64,000 bases of DNA. Origin: Azorhizobium sp943371865. GTDB taxonomy: Bacteria > Pseudomonadota > Alphaproteobacteria > Rhizobiales > Xanthobacteraceae. The notes below the pieces were generated by a model, which was not told where the DNA came from, searched no databases, and saw nothing but the letters and a program-made list of their open reading frames with translations. Positions 24,891 to 33,052 of the stretch are shown piece by piece. The stretch lies in contig NZ_CALRWL010000018.1 in assembly GCF_943371865.1 (NCBI RefSeq), forward strand, positions 1 through 64,000, in the 5' to 3' direction. A program made the translations under genes and the position numbers. Every line of letters starts with the position of its first letter. Position 1 is the stretch's first letter.

Positions 24891-27800
24891 ATGGCGACGC
24901 TCCTTCTCGGCGCGGCGGGCGGCGTCATCGGCGGCGCTTTGTTCGGACCCATCGGTGCCATTGCCGGCCGGGCGCTGGGGGCGCTGGGCGGGGCGATGAT
25001 CGACCAGACCTTGCTGGGCGGATCGCGCTCCACCACCACCACCGGATCGCGGCTGGCGAGCCTGGATGTGATGACCTCCAATGCGGGCGCCAGCGTGCCG
25101 CGCATCTATGGCCGCGCCCGCCTCGGCGGCCAGGTGATCTGGGCGACGCAATTGGAGGAAGTGGTCTCATCCCAGACCACCCGCGCCGGCGGCAAGAGCA
25201 CCAGCCAGAGCGCGCAGAAGACCACCACCATCAGCTATCTCTATTACGCCAGTTTCGCCCTGGCCCTGTGCGAGGGGCCGATCTCGCGCATCGGCCGGGT
25301 GTGGGCGGACGGCAAGCCGCTGGACCTCACCGCCGTCACCCTGCGCACCTATCTGGGCACGGCGGACCAGCCGCCCGATCCCTGGATCGAGGCCAAGCAG
25401 GGCGCGGGCAACACGCCCGCCTATCGGGGCCTGGCCTATGTGGTGTTCGAGCGTCTGCCGCTGGCCAATTTCGGCAATCGGCTGCCGCAGATCACGGTGG
25501 AGGTGGAGCGTTCCATCGGCCAGCTGGAGGCGCAGATCCGCGCCGTCACCCTGATCCCCGGCGCCACCGAATTCGGCTATCAGCCGCGCCTGGTGCAGCG
25601 GGTGGTGGGGGCGGGGGCCTATGCGCCGGAGAACCGCCACGCCGCCAGCGCCGCCACGGATCTTGCCGCTTCCCTCGACCAGCTCCAGGCGCAATGCCCG
25701 AACGTGCGGCGGGTGTCGCTGGTGGTCACCTGGTTCGGCAGCGATCTGCGCGCCGGCGCCTGCCGGGTGGAGCCCAAGGTGGAGCGCACCGACAAGGCGA
25801 CCTCCGGTGCGGACTGGTTCGTCGCCGGCCTGTCGCGCAGCGATGTGGCCACCGTCTCCTGGGTGGGTGGATCGGCGGCCTATGGCGGCACCCCCTCCGA
25901 CGAGAGCGTGATCGGCGCCATCCAGGCGCTCCAGGCGCGCGGGTTCCAGGTGACGCTGAACCCCTTCATCATGATGGATATTCCCCCCGGCAACGGCTTG
26001 TCCGATCCCTGGACCCTGGGGCCGGACCAGGCGCCCTATCCCTGGCGCGGGCGCATCACCTGCGACCCCGCGCCGGGGCGCATCGGCTCGCCCGACGGCA
26101 CCGCGTGGGCGCAGGCGCAGGTCGATGCGCTGTTCGGCCAGGCCCAGGCGAGCCACTTCGTGGCGGTCGGAAATTTCATCCTCTATCTCGGGCCGCCGGA
26201 ATGGAGCCTGCGGCGCATGATCCTCCATTACGCCACCCTGGCGCGCATGGTGGGCGGCGTTGAGACCATGCTCATCGGCTCGGAGATGGCCGCGCTGACC
26301 CGCGTGCGCGGACCGGGCGGCAGCTTCCCCGCCGCCGACCACCTGCAGGCCCTGGCGGCCGACGTGAAGGCGGTGGTGGGGCCGTCCGGCGCCAAGGTCT
26401 CCTATGGCGCCAATTGGGATGAATATGGCGCCCAGACCTTCGCCGACGGCACCGTGGCCTTTCCGCTGGATGGGCTGTGGGGCTCGCCCGCCGTGGACTT
26501 CGTGGGCGTGGATTATTACGCCCCGCTGGCCGACTGGCGCGACGGCAGCGGCCATCTGGATGCGGCGCTCGCCCCCGGCATCTATGACCGCGCCTATCTC
26601 AAGGGCCGGCTGCGCGGCGGCGAGGCCTATGACTGGTATTATGCCGATGACGGCGCCCGCGCCGCGCAGATCCGCACCCCCATCACCGACGGCGCCTATG
26701 GCGAAGCCTGGGTGTTCCGGCAGAAGGATTTGTGGAACTGGTGGCGCAATGGGCACCATCCCCGTCCCGGCGGCGTGCGCGAGGGTGCCAGCACCGCATG
26801 GGTGCCGCGGAGCAAGCCCATCCGCCTCATGGAGACCGGCTGCGGAGCGGTGAACAAGGGGCCGAACCGGCCCAGCACCTTTCCCGATGCCAAGTCTTCG
26901 GAGGGGGGCTTCCCGCCGTTCTCCGACGCCAGCCGCGACGACTTTGCCCAGCGCCGCATGCTGGAAGCGGTGAGCGCCGCCTTCGATCCGGTGTTCGGTG
27001 CCAGCGAGGAGGACAACCCGTCCGCCGATCTGCCCGGCGGGCACATGGTGGATCCCGGCGGCATCTATGTGTGGACCTGGGATGCGCGGCCGTTTCCGCA
27101 ATTTCCCCTCGCCACCGCAGTGTGGAGCGATGGCGCCAATTGGGAGACCGGCCACTGGCTCACCGGGCGCATGGGCACCGCGCCCCTCCACGCTCTGGTG
27201 GCCGCCATCTGCGCCGATCACGGCATCGCCGACATCAGGACCGATGCCCTGGAAGGCATCGTGGACGGCTATGTGGTGGACCAGCCCATGTCCGCCCGCG
27301 CCGCCATCGAGCCCTTGGCCCGCGCCTTCGCCTTCAATGCCACCGAGCAGGACGGGCGCATCGTGTTTCGCCCGCGCGGCGGCACGCCGGTGGCGGTGCT
27401 GAGCGAGGCGGATCTGGTGGCGCGGGAGGATGCCGCGCCACTGGTCCTCACCCGCACCCAGGAGAGCGAACTGCCGCTCGAGGTGCAATTGAGCTTCGGC
27501 GATGGCGGCGCGGACTATCGCCACGGCACCGTGTCCTCGCGGCGGCTCGCGGGCAACAGCCGGCATGTGGCCCGCGCCGAAGTGGCGGTGATGGCCAATG
27601 ACGCCATGATGGTGCGCGCCGCCGACATCTGGCTCCAGGATCTGTGGGCCGGGCGCGAGGGGGCGGAGTTCGCAGTTCCGCCGTCGCAAACGGCGCTGCT
27701 GCCGGGGGATGTGATCGAGCTGACCTGCGACGGCCGCACCCGACGGCTGGAGATCACCCAGATCAGCGACAGCGGTGCGCGGGCGGTCACCGCCCGCTCC

Positions 27801-28808
27801 ATCGATGCCACGGTGTTTCAGGCGGCGCTGCGGCCGGCACAGGGGGGCGTTGCGGTGGTGCCGGCGGCATTCGGCCCACCCCTGGTGCTGCCCCTGGATC
27901 TGCCGGCGCTGGATGGCAGCGACCCGCCGGTGCTGCAATATCTCGCCGCCGCCGCCGCCCCCTGGCCGAGCACGCTCTCGGTGTGGCGCTCCGCCGACGG
28001 CGCCAGCTTCACGGCGGTGGGGGCCGTCAGCGCCCCCGCCACCCTCGGGGTGACGCTGGACGATCTCACCCCCGGCCCGCTCTGGCGCTTCGACCGCTGG
28101 ACCGCGCTGCGGGTGAGGCTCAATTCCGGCGTGCTGGTGGGCCGCAGCGAGGCCGAGGTGCTGGACCAGGCCAATGCTCTGGCGCTGGTGGCTCCGGGGC
28201 GCCCGCTGGAGATCATCCAGTTTGCGGAGGCCGACTTGCTGGAGACCTCGGTCTATCGCCTGTCCGGCCTGTTGCGCGGACAGGCCGGCACCGAGGCCGC
28301 CGGGGCGGTTGCCTGGCCCGCCGGCACGCAAGTGGTGCTGCTGGATCAGGCGCTGGTGCCGCTGGCCACCAGCCTGTCGGACCTGGGGCGGCCCTATCTG
28401 TATCGGGTGGGTCGCGGCGATCGTGACCAGGGCGACGCCATGATCGCCGAATTTTCGGCGACCGCCGGCGGCGCCGCGCTGGCGCCCCTGGCGCCGGTGC
28501 ATCTGGCCGCGGTGCGCACCGGCGCCGGCATCACCCTGTCCTGGATCCGGCGCAGCCGGGTGGATGGGGATGGGTGGGCGCCGGTGGAGATCCCCCTCGG
28601 CGAGGCGAGCGAGCGCTATCGGGTGGAGATCCTATCCGGGGCCGAGGTGGTGCGCGCCGTGGAGGTCACCGAGAGCACGCTGGTCTATCCCGCCGCCAGC
28701 GAACTGGCGGATTTCGGCGCGATGCAGGGCATCCTCGCGGTGCGCATCGCGCAACTGTCGGCGGTGCTGGGGCCGCGCACCGCCGCCACCGCGATCTTGA
28801 CGCTCTGA
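24891..28808 (+). CDS. GTA host-specificity/tail tip protein (g15)
   Basis: A 1305-residue tail tip protein, the largest GTA gene as in R. capsulatus (g15, about 1300 residues). It opens with a hydrophobic Gly-rich segment (LLLGAAGGVIGGALFGPIGA). A GTA TIM-barrel-like domain spans about residues 440-720 (VGGVETMLIGSEMAALTRVRG to VGVDYYAPLADW). A phage tail domain follows at about 780-940 and Ig-like strands to the end. It contacts the recipient cell. A good ribosome binding site precedes ATG 24891. Confidence 0.95.
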   Translation: MATLLLGAAGGVIGGALFGPIGAIAGRALGALGGAMIDQTLLGGSRSTTTTGSRLASLDVMTSNAGASVPRIYGRARLGGQVIWATQLEEVVSSQTTRAGGKSTSQSAQKTTTISYLYYASFALALCEGPISRIGRVWADGKPLDLTAVTLRTYLGTADQPPDPWIEAKQGAGNTPAYRGLAYVVFERLPLANFGNRLPQITVEVERSIGQLEAQIRAVTLIPGATEFGYQPRLVQRVVGAGAYAPENRHAASAATDLAASLDQLQAQCPNVRRVSLVVTWFGSDLRAGACRVEPKVERTDKATSGADWFVAGLSRSDVATVSWVGGSAAYGGTPSDESVIGAIQALQARGFQVTLNPFIMMDIPPGNGLSDPWTLGPDQAPYPWRGRITCDPAPGRIGSPDGTAWAQAQVDALFGQAQASHFVAVGNFILYLGPPEWSLRRMILHYATLARMVGGVETMLIGSEMAALTRVRGPGGSFPAADHLQALAADVKAVVGPSGAKVSYGANWDEYGAQTFADGTVAFPLDGLWGSPAVDFVGVDYYAPLADWRDGSGHLDAALAPGIYDRAYLKGRLRGGEAYDWYYADDGARAAQIRTPITDGAYGEAWVFRQKDLWNWWRNGHHPRPGGVREGASTAWVPRSKPIRLMETGCGAVNKGPNRPSTFPDAKSSEGGFPPFSDASRDDFAQRRMLEAVSAAFDPVFGASEEDNPSADLPGGHMVDPGGIYVWTWDARPFPQFPLATAVWSDGANWETGHWLTGRMGTAPLHALVAAICADHGIADIRTDALEGIVDGYVVDQPMSARAAIEPLARAFAFNATEQDGRIVFRPRGGTPVAVLSEADLVAREDAAPLVLTRTQESELPLEVQLSFGDGGADYRHGTVSSRRLAGNSRHVARAEVAVMANDAMMVRAADIWLQDLWAGREGAEFAVPPSQTALLPGDVIELTCDGRTRRLEITQISDSGARAVTARSIDATVFQAALRPAQGGVAVVPAAFGPPLVLPLDLPALDGSDPPVLQYLAAAAAPWPSTLSVWRSADGASFTAVGAVSAPATLGVTLDDLTPGPLWRFDRWTALRVRLNSGVLVGRSEAEVLDQANALALVAPGRPLEIIQFAEADLLETSVYRLSGLLRGQAGTEAAGAVAWPAGTQVVLLDQALVPLATSLSDLGRPYLYRVGRGDRDQGDAMIAEFSATAGGAALAPLAPVHLAAVRTGAGITLSWIRRSRVDGDGWAPVEIPLGEASERYRVEILSGAEVVRAVEVTESTLVYPAASELADFGAMQGILAVRIAQLSAVLGPRTAATAILTL

Positions 28809-28844
28809 GCCCTTTTTATCCCCCGATCAACGAAGGATCACCCC

Positions 28845-30329
28845 ATGGCGTCCGAGACGACCGCCAATCTGGCGCTGCCGTATCTGGCGGCGGCGCAGGC
28901 GCAGAAGCATGTCACCCATAATGAGGCCCTGCGGCAGCTGGATGCCCTTGTGCACTTGAGGCTCGAAAGCGTCACCACCACCGCGCCGCCATCCGCGCCT
29001 GCGGAAGGCGGGCGCTGGCATGTGCCGGCGGGTGCCACCGGCGCTTTCGCCGGCCGTGCGGGCATGATCGCCGCCTATGAAAGCGGGGCCTGGGATTTCC
29101 TCCCCTGCGCCGCCGGTTTCCTCGCCTATATCGTCGATGAGCGGCGCCTGGCTCTGTTCGACGGCACCGGGGCCTGGGTCTCGCCTTTGGCCGCGAGCCC
29201 GCACCGGGGCATGGTATCGGCGCGGGTGCTGGAGCAGGACGTCTATCTGTTCGGCGCCAGTGTGGGCACCACCATCGCCATTCCCAATCGCGCGGTGGTG
29301 CTGGGGGTCTCCACCCGCACCCTGGAGACCATCAGCGGCGCCAGCGCCTACACTTGCGGGACGGCGTCCGAGCCGAGCAAGTTCGGCGGTTCGCTGGGGG
29401 TGGGCGCGGGCAACACCAATTCCGGCGTCATCGGCCCGACCGCTTATTATGCGGAGACCCCGATCCTGCTCAGCGCCATGGGGGGTGCCTTCACCGGCGG
29501 CATGGTGCGGGTGGCGATCCATGTGCTGGTCTGCGACGTGCCCACGGTGGAGCCGGTCGCGCCCTATGCCTTCATGCGGCCCGAGGCGGCGGCGGTGGTG
29601 GCGCGCATGGTCAGCGCGCCGTCCACCTCGCGAAAATGGCTGGCGGACCGGCTGGTGGACACGCTCATGAGCGCAGGCGTGTGGGCGAAGCTCGATGCGC
29701 TCTATGTCCTGGCGGCGCCCGATGCCCAGGCGGCGCGGCTGAACTGGATCAGCGCCAGCTATGGCCTGACCGAGGTCAACAGTCCGGCCTTCACCGCCAA
29801 TCGCGGCTATACCAGCGACGGCGCGACGTCTTATTTGCGCACCGGCTATATTCCGGGCGCCGGCACAATGTTCCAGCAGAACAACGCGAGTTTTGGTGTC
29901 TATATCGGCCAGAACGGCCGGCGCGGATTGGCCATGGGGGCGCTCTCCCTGCCGGACTATCGCGGCGGTCACATCGCCCGCTATGCGCCGGAGGACGGCG
30001 GCTATTGCGCGTGTCAGCTGAATGAGACCGGCATCACCTCGGTGGCCCACTACACCGTTTTTCTGGATGCGGGCCTGGTGGCGGCATCGCGGGCGGACGC
30101 CGCGTCGGTTGTCCGGTACAAGGATGGGGTGACGGTGGAAGTGGGGGCGCGCGCCTCGCAGGCACCACCCAATCTGGAATTCTACCTGCTGGCGGTGAAC
30201 GTCGGCTCACCGCTGGTGAACGGCACCGATCGCATCGCCGCGGCATTCATGGGCGGGGCGCTGACGGCGGTGGAGATGGGCGCGCTCCATGCCGCCCTCC
30301 AGACCTATCTTGCAGCCGTGGGAGCCTGA
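28845..30329 (+). CDS. DUF2793 protein, probable GTA spike/fibre
   Basis: A 494-residue protein. Residues 1-105 form the DUF2793 domain (NLALPYLAAAQAQKHVTHNE, then GAWDFLPCAAGFLAYI). A triple-strand-like middle follows (IPNRAVVLGVSTRTLE, TSGNTNSGVIGPTAYYAETPI-type sequence), and a C-terminal concanavalin-like domain (from about residue 300) that could bind sugars. DUF2793 is found in the R. capsulatus GTA head spike protein GhsB, encoded elsewhere in that genome; here it lies 36 bases after g15. Role as spike or tail fibre is inference. Confidence 0.8.
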   Translation: MASETTANLALPYLAAAQAQKHVTHNEALRQLDALVHLRLESVTTTAPPSAPAEGGRWHVPAGATGAFAGRAGMIAAYESGAWDFLPCAAGFLAYIVDERRLALFDGTGAWVSPLAASPHRGMVSARVLEQDVYLFGASVGTTIAIPNRAVVLGVSTRTLETISGASAYTCGTASEPSKFGGSLGVGAGNTNSGVIGPTAYYAETPILLSAMGGAFTGGMVRVAIHVLVCDVPTVEPVAPYAFMRPEAAAVVARMVSAPSTSRKWLADRLVDTLMSAGVWAKLDALYVLAAPDAQAARLNWISASYGLTEVNSPAFTANRGYTSDGATSYLRTGYIPGAGTMFQQNNASFGVYIGQNGRRGLAMGALSLPDYRGGHIARYAPEDGGYCACQLNETGITSVAHYTVFLDAGLVAASRADAASVVRYKDGVTVEVGARASQAPPNLEFYLLAVNVGSPLVNGTDRIAAAFMGGALTAVEMGALHAALQTYLAAVGA

Positions 30330-30330
30330 C

Positions 30331-30564
30331 ATGGCCGATCGCTTCCTGATCCTGACCGCCGCCCAGGCGGAGCCTCTCCGCGGCCCCACCACGCAGGGGG
30401 CCGCGCTCTGGCCCTTGGCGCTGGCGGATGGGGTGCGCTTCGTGCTGCCGGTGGCGGTGCTGGAGGACCCGGCGCACCACGCCCGGCACGCGGAGCTCGC
30501 GCTGCTGCCGGTGGCCGAGGTGCCGCCGCAGGACTTTCGTGCCATGCCGATGCCCGGCGCCTGA
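30331..30564 (+). CDS. Small GTA-linked hypothetical protein (77 aa)
   Basis: A 77-residue soluble protein (begins MADRFLILTA; C-terminus FRAMPMPGA) starting two bases after the stop of the DUF2793 gene, with GGGAG as ribosome binding site inside that gene's last codons. Similar short proteins follow DUF2793-type spikes in some phages, but I cannot name a family. Probably cotranslated with the spike; a chaperone or accessory role is possible. Confidence 0.6.
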   Translation: MADRFLILTAAQAEPLRGPTTQGAALWPLALADGVRFVLPVAVLEDPAHHARHAELALLPVAEVPPQDFRAMPMPGA

Positions 30565-30580
30565 GGACGCCCGCGCGCAG

Positions 30581-30793
30581 CTAGAACATCTGCCGCCAGA
30601 TGGGGCAGTGCCGCTGTGAATTGTGGAACGACACGTCGGTCAGTCCCAGCCCGGAGTAATAGTGGCAGATGAGTTCGTTGCCGCTATGCGTACGCCAGTA
30701 CAGCAGGCCAAGTGAATTGGCATGCAGGTAAAAGACGAACGTCAATACTGCCAGGGTCAGGGCCAGGAATAACCCGCCCAACGCCCGCTCCAT
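30581..30793 (-). CDS. Small single-span membrane protein (70 aa)
   Basis: A 70-residue protein with one hydrophobic segment (LFLALTLAVLTFVFYLHA) near the N-terminus and a Cys/His/Tyr-containing periplasmic tail. It lies on the minus strand between the GTA spike genes and the endolysin. Its composition (Tyr, Asn, His) differs from the surrounding GTA genes, and the ribosome binding site is weak. It could be real, or a chance open frame. Confidence 0.45.
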   Translation of the reverse strand: MERALGGLFLALTLAVLTFVFYLHANSLGLLYWRTHSGNELICHYYSGLGLTDVSFHNSQRHCPIWRQMF

Positions 30794-30894
30794 CGCATCG
30801 CCCCACTACATGTCGGCCGCCGCGGCCATGCCCCGTTCCGGACCAATGGCCGGATTCGGCGCGCCATTCTTTCTACCACACATAGGAGACGTCC

Positions 30895-31788
30895 ATGGCT
30901 GCGTCCAGCTTTGAGGCTGCGCTCGCGCGCGTCCTCGGCCACGAGGGAGGCTATTCCAACCATCCCGCCGACCCCGGCGGACCCACCATGCAGGGGGTGA
31001 TCCAGCGGGTTTACGACGGCTATCGCACGCGGCATGGACAGCCGTTGCGCCCGGTGCGGCAGATTGAGCGGGGCGAACTGATCGCCATCTACCGCAGCCA
31101 GTATTGGGACGCGGTGCGGGGCGACGATCTGCCCGCCGGCCTCGATTATGTGGTGTTCGACGGCGCGGTGAATTCCGGGCCGGGACAGGCGGCCAAATGG
31201 CTCCAGCGCGCCCTGGGGCTGCCCGCCGATGGGCAGGTGGGGGCCGTGACCCTGGCGGCGGCGGCGCGGTGCGCCGACCTGGGCGCCATGGTGGATGACA
31301 TCTGTGATCGTCGCCTGGCCATGCTGAAGCGGCTGACCACCTGGCCGGTGTTCGGTGCCGGCTGGGGGCGGCGGGTGGCGGAAGTGCGCCGCATCGGCCA
31401 CGCCTGGGCGCAGTCTGGGGCCGTGCCCGTCGCCGAGGATGCCGCCATGGTGCCGGTCCGGGGGATGGAGGCAGGTGCGCGCCCCGCCGGCGGCAGCGCG
31501 AAGGCGCCCTTGGCCAGCGCGCGGCCGGCGCCACGGCCGGACGCGGCGACCGGTGCGGCCGCGGGCGGTGTCCTCGCCTCGGCCACCGGCGAGGCGGCCC
31601 GCCAACTGGAGCCCCTGACGGGGGCCTCGCCCACCATCGCGCTCGTGTTCACCGGCCTGACGGTGCTGGGCGTTCTGGTCACGCTGGCGGCGCTGGGGGC
31701 GGTGTGGTGGGGCGAGCATCGGCGCCGCCAGCGTGCCGACGCTTTGGATCTCGCCCCGGCGCCGGCGCCGGCGGGGAGCGCGTCGTGA
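30895..31788 (+). CDS. GH108 endolysin with C-terminal membrane anchor
   Basis: A 297-residue muramidase. The glycoside hydrolase family 108 catalytic motif HEGGYSNHPADPGG is at residues 16-29 (E17 catalytic), and a peptidoglycan-binding PG_binding_3-type segment with FDGAVNSGPGQAAKWLQ follows. A Pro/Ala linker (170-240) leads to a C-terminal transmembrane helix at about 245-268. The anchor suggests controlled access to the wall. It overlaps the following spanin-like gene by four bases. RcGTA has its lysis genes at a separate locus, so this position is notable. Confidence 0.88.
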   Translation: MAASSFEAALARVLGHEGGYSNHPADPGGPTMQGVIQRVYDGYRTRHGQPLRPVRQIERGELIAIYRSQYWDAVRGDDLPAGLDYVVFDGAVNSGPGQAAKWLQRALGLPADGQVGAVTLAAAARCADLGAMVDDICDRRLAMLKRLTTWPVFGAGWGRRVAEVRRIGHAWAQSGAVPVAEDAAMVPVRGMEAGARPAGGSAKAPLASARPAPRPDAATGAAAGGVLASATGEAARQLEPLTGASPTIALVFTGLTVLGVLVTLAALGAVWWGEHRRRQRADALDLAPAPAPAGSAS

Positions 31789-32093
31789 GCGCGCTTGGCC
31801 TGTGGCTGGCCTATGGGGTGCCGTGGTGGCTCTGGGCGGGCCTTGCCGGGGCCGCGGTGCTGGCTCTGGCGCGGGTGCTGGGCGTGCGCGTGGCGCTGGC
31901 GGCAGCGGCGCTCGCCGCCGTCCTGCTGGCCTATCGCCGCGGCGCCCAGGCGGGATGGACGGATCGGCAGGCAAAAGGAGAGCGCGATGCCCAAGCTGCG
32001 GTGGATCAGGCGGATGCGGCGCGCCGCGCTGCTGAGCATGACGCTGACGACCCTGGCCGGCTGCGCCACAGCGACGGATGGCGGCGGGACTGA
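31785..32093 (+). CDS. Probable inner-membrane spanin-like lysis protein
   Basis: A 102-residue protein with two or one long N-terminal hydrophobic stretch (residues 8-50, WWLWAGLAGAAVLALARVLG then ALAAAALAAVLLAY) and a charged helical C-terminal part (residues 55-90, KGERDAQAAVDQADAARRAAEHDA) likely to coil. GTG 31785 overlaps the endolysin stop (GTGA). The next gene, an outer-membrane lipoprotein, begins inside it in the +1 frame. This is the Rz/Rz1 layout; identification is by architecture, not similarity. Confidence 0.65.
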   Translation: MSALGLWLAYGVPWWLWAGLAGAAVLALARVLGVRVALAAAALAAVLLAYRRGAQAGWTDRQAKGERDAQAAVDQADAARRAAEHDADDPGRLRHSDGWRRD

Positions 32094-32208
32094 GGTGTTT
32101 TGCCGGGCCGCCAGGCCATTGCGCTGGTCCGTGGCGGATACGGACGAGACCATTCGCCAGGCCAAGGCGCACAATGCGGTGGGGCGGACCCTGTGCCATT
32201 GGCGCTGA
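31987..32208 (+). CDS. Rz1-like small outer-membrane lipoprotein
   Basis: A 73-residue lipoprotein. The lipobox LAGC puts the lipidated Cys at residue 26. The mature part contains FCRAARPLRWSVADTDETI and QAKAHNAVG, a pattern seen in small lysis lipoproteins of alphaproteobacterial phages. Its first 35 codons overlap the spanin-like gene in another frame. Together they would span the periplasm and fuse membranes at the end of lysis. The next gene (feuP-like) begins 123 bases downstream; a link to its regulator system cannot be excluded. Confidence 0.7.
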   Translation: MPKLRWIRRMRRAALLSMTLTTLAGCATATDGGGTEVFCRAARPLRWSVADTDETIRQAKAHNAVGRTLCHWR

Positions 32209-32331
32209 ACCGCAGGGCGCCCAGGGCTCGACCGGGGGCCAACGGTGATTTGTGGCGCCAAGGCCACTGACACGGACGCGCGGCTCTGGCATGGTTGGCG
32301 CAAGTCGGGGGACGCGGGGTGGGGACGAAAC

Positions 32332-33003
32332 GTGCGTTTGCTGGTGATCGAAGACGACCCGGATCTGAACCGGCAGTTGGTGAATGCATTGGGGGAAGCC
32401 GGCTACGCGGTTGACCGCGCGTTCGACGGCGAAGAAGGCCATTTCCTCGGCGACAGCGAGCCCTATGACGCGGTGGTGCTGGACATCGGCTTGCCCAAGC
32501 TGGACGGGATCTCGGTGCTGGAGCATTGGCGGCGGGCGGGGCGCACCATGCCGGTGCTGATTCTCACCGCCCGCGATCGCTGGAGCGACAAGGTCCAGGG
32601 GTTCGACGCCGGGGCGGACGACTATGTGGCCAAGCCGTTCCATATGGAGGAAGTCCTGGCGCGGCTGCGGGCGCTGCTGCGCCGGGCCAGCGGCCACGCC
32701 TCCAGCGAACTCACCTGCGGGCCGGTGCGGCTCGATACCCGCTCCGGCCGGGTTTCCGTGGGCGGAACCCTGGTGAAGCTCACCAGCCATGAATACCGGC
32801 TGCTGTCCTATCTCATGCACCATGCCGGGCGGGTGGTCTCCCGCGCCGAACTGGTGGAGCATCTCTACGAGCAGGACTTCGACCGGGATTCCAACACCAT
32901 CGAAGTGTTCGTGGGGCGGCTGCGCAAGAAGATCGATTGCGACGTGATCCAGACCGTGCGGGGGCTCGGTTATCTGCTGACATCGCCAGAGCCGCTGCGA
33001 TGA
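32332..33003 (+). CDS. OmpR-family response regulator, FeuP-like
   Basis: A 223-residue response regulator. The receiver has E7 D8 D9, phosphoacceptor D51 (VVLDIGLPK) and the conserved Thr/Lys (LTARD, AKPF). An OmpR winged helix follows (SHEYRLLSYLMHHAGRVVSR, then DSNTIEVFVGRLRKK). GTG 32332 follows GGGGA at a suitable spacing; an upstream in-frame ATG (32245) adds an unconserved tail. The sequence and the linkage to a kinase, a lipoprotein and cytochrome c maturation genes fit rhizobial FeuP; function there is osmoadaptation and cyclic glucan export. Confidence 0.85.
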   Translation: MRLLVIEDDPDLNRQLVNALGEAGYAVDRAFDGEEGHFLGDSEPYDAVVLDIGLPKLDGISVLEHWRRAGRTMPVLILTARDRWSDKVQGFDAGADDYVAKPFHMEEVLARLRALLRRASGHASSELTCGPVRLDTRSGRVSVGGTLVKLTSHEYRLLSYLMHHAGRVVSRAELVEHLYEQDFDRDSNTIEVFVGRLRKKIDCDVIQTVRGLGYLLTSPEPLR

Positions 33004-33052
33004 GGGACGGTGTCCGGCGGTGCGGTCTCCGGGGGCGGGCCCCGCGCCCGTC

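Noticed and set aside
25167..28502. A 3.3-kb open frame antisense to g15
   Set aside because: Same shadow effect. The plus-strand frame encodes a recognisable 1305-residue tail protein.
9970..32208. A temperate prophage
   Set aside because: No integrase, excisionase, repressor, replication gene or att-like flanks are seen, and gene order is that of a GTA.
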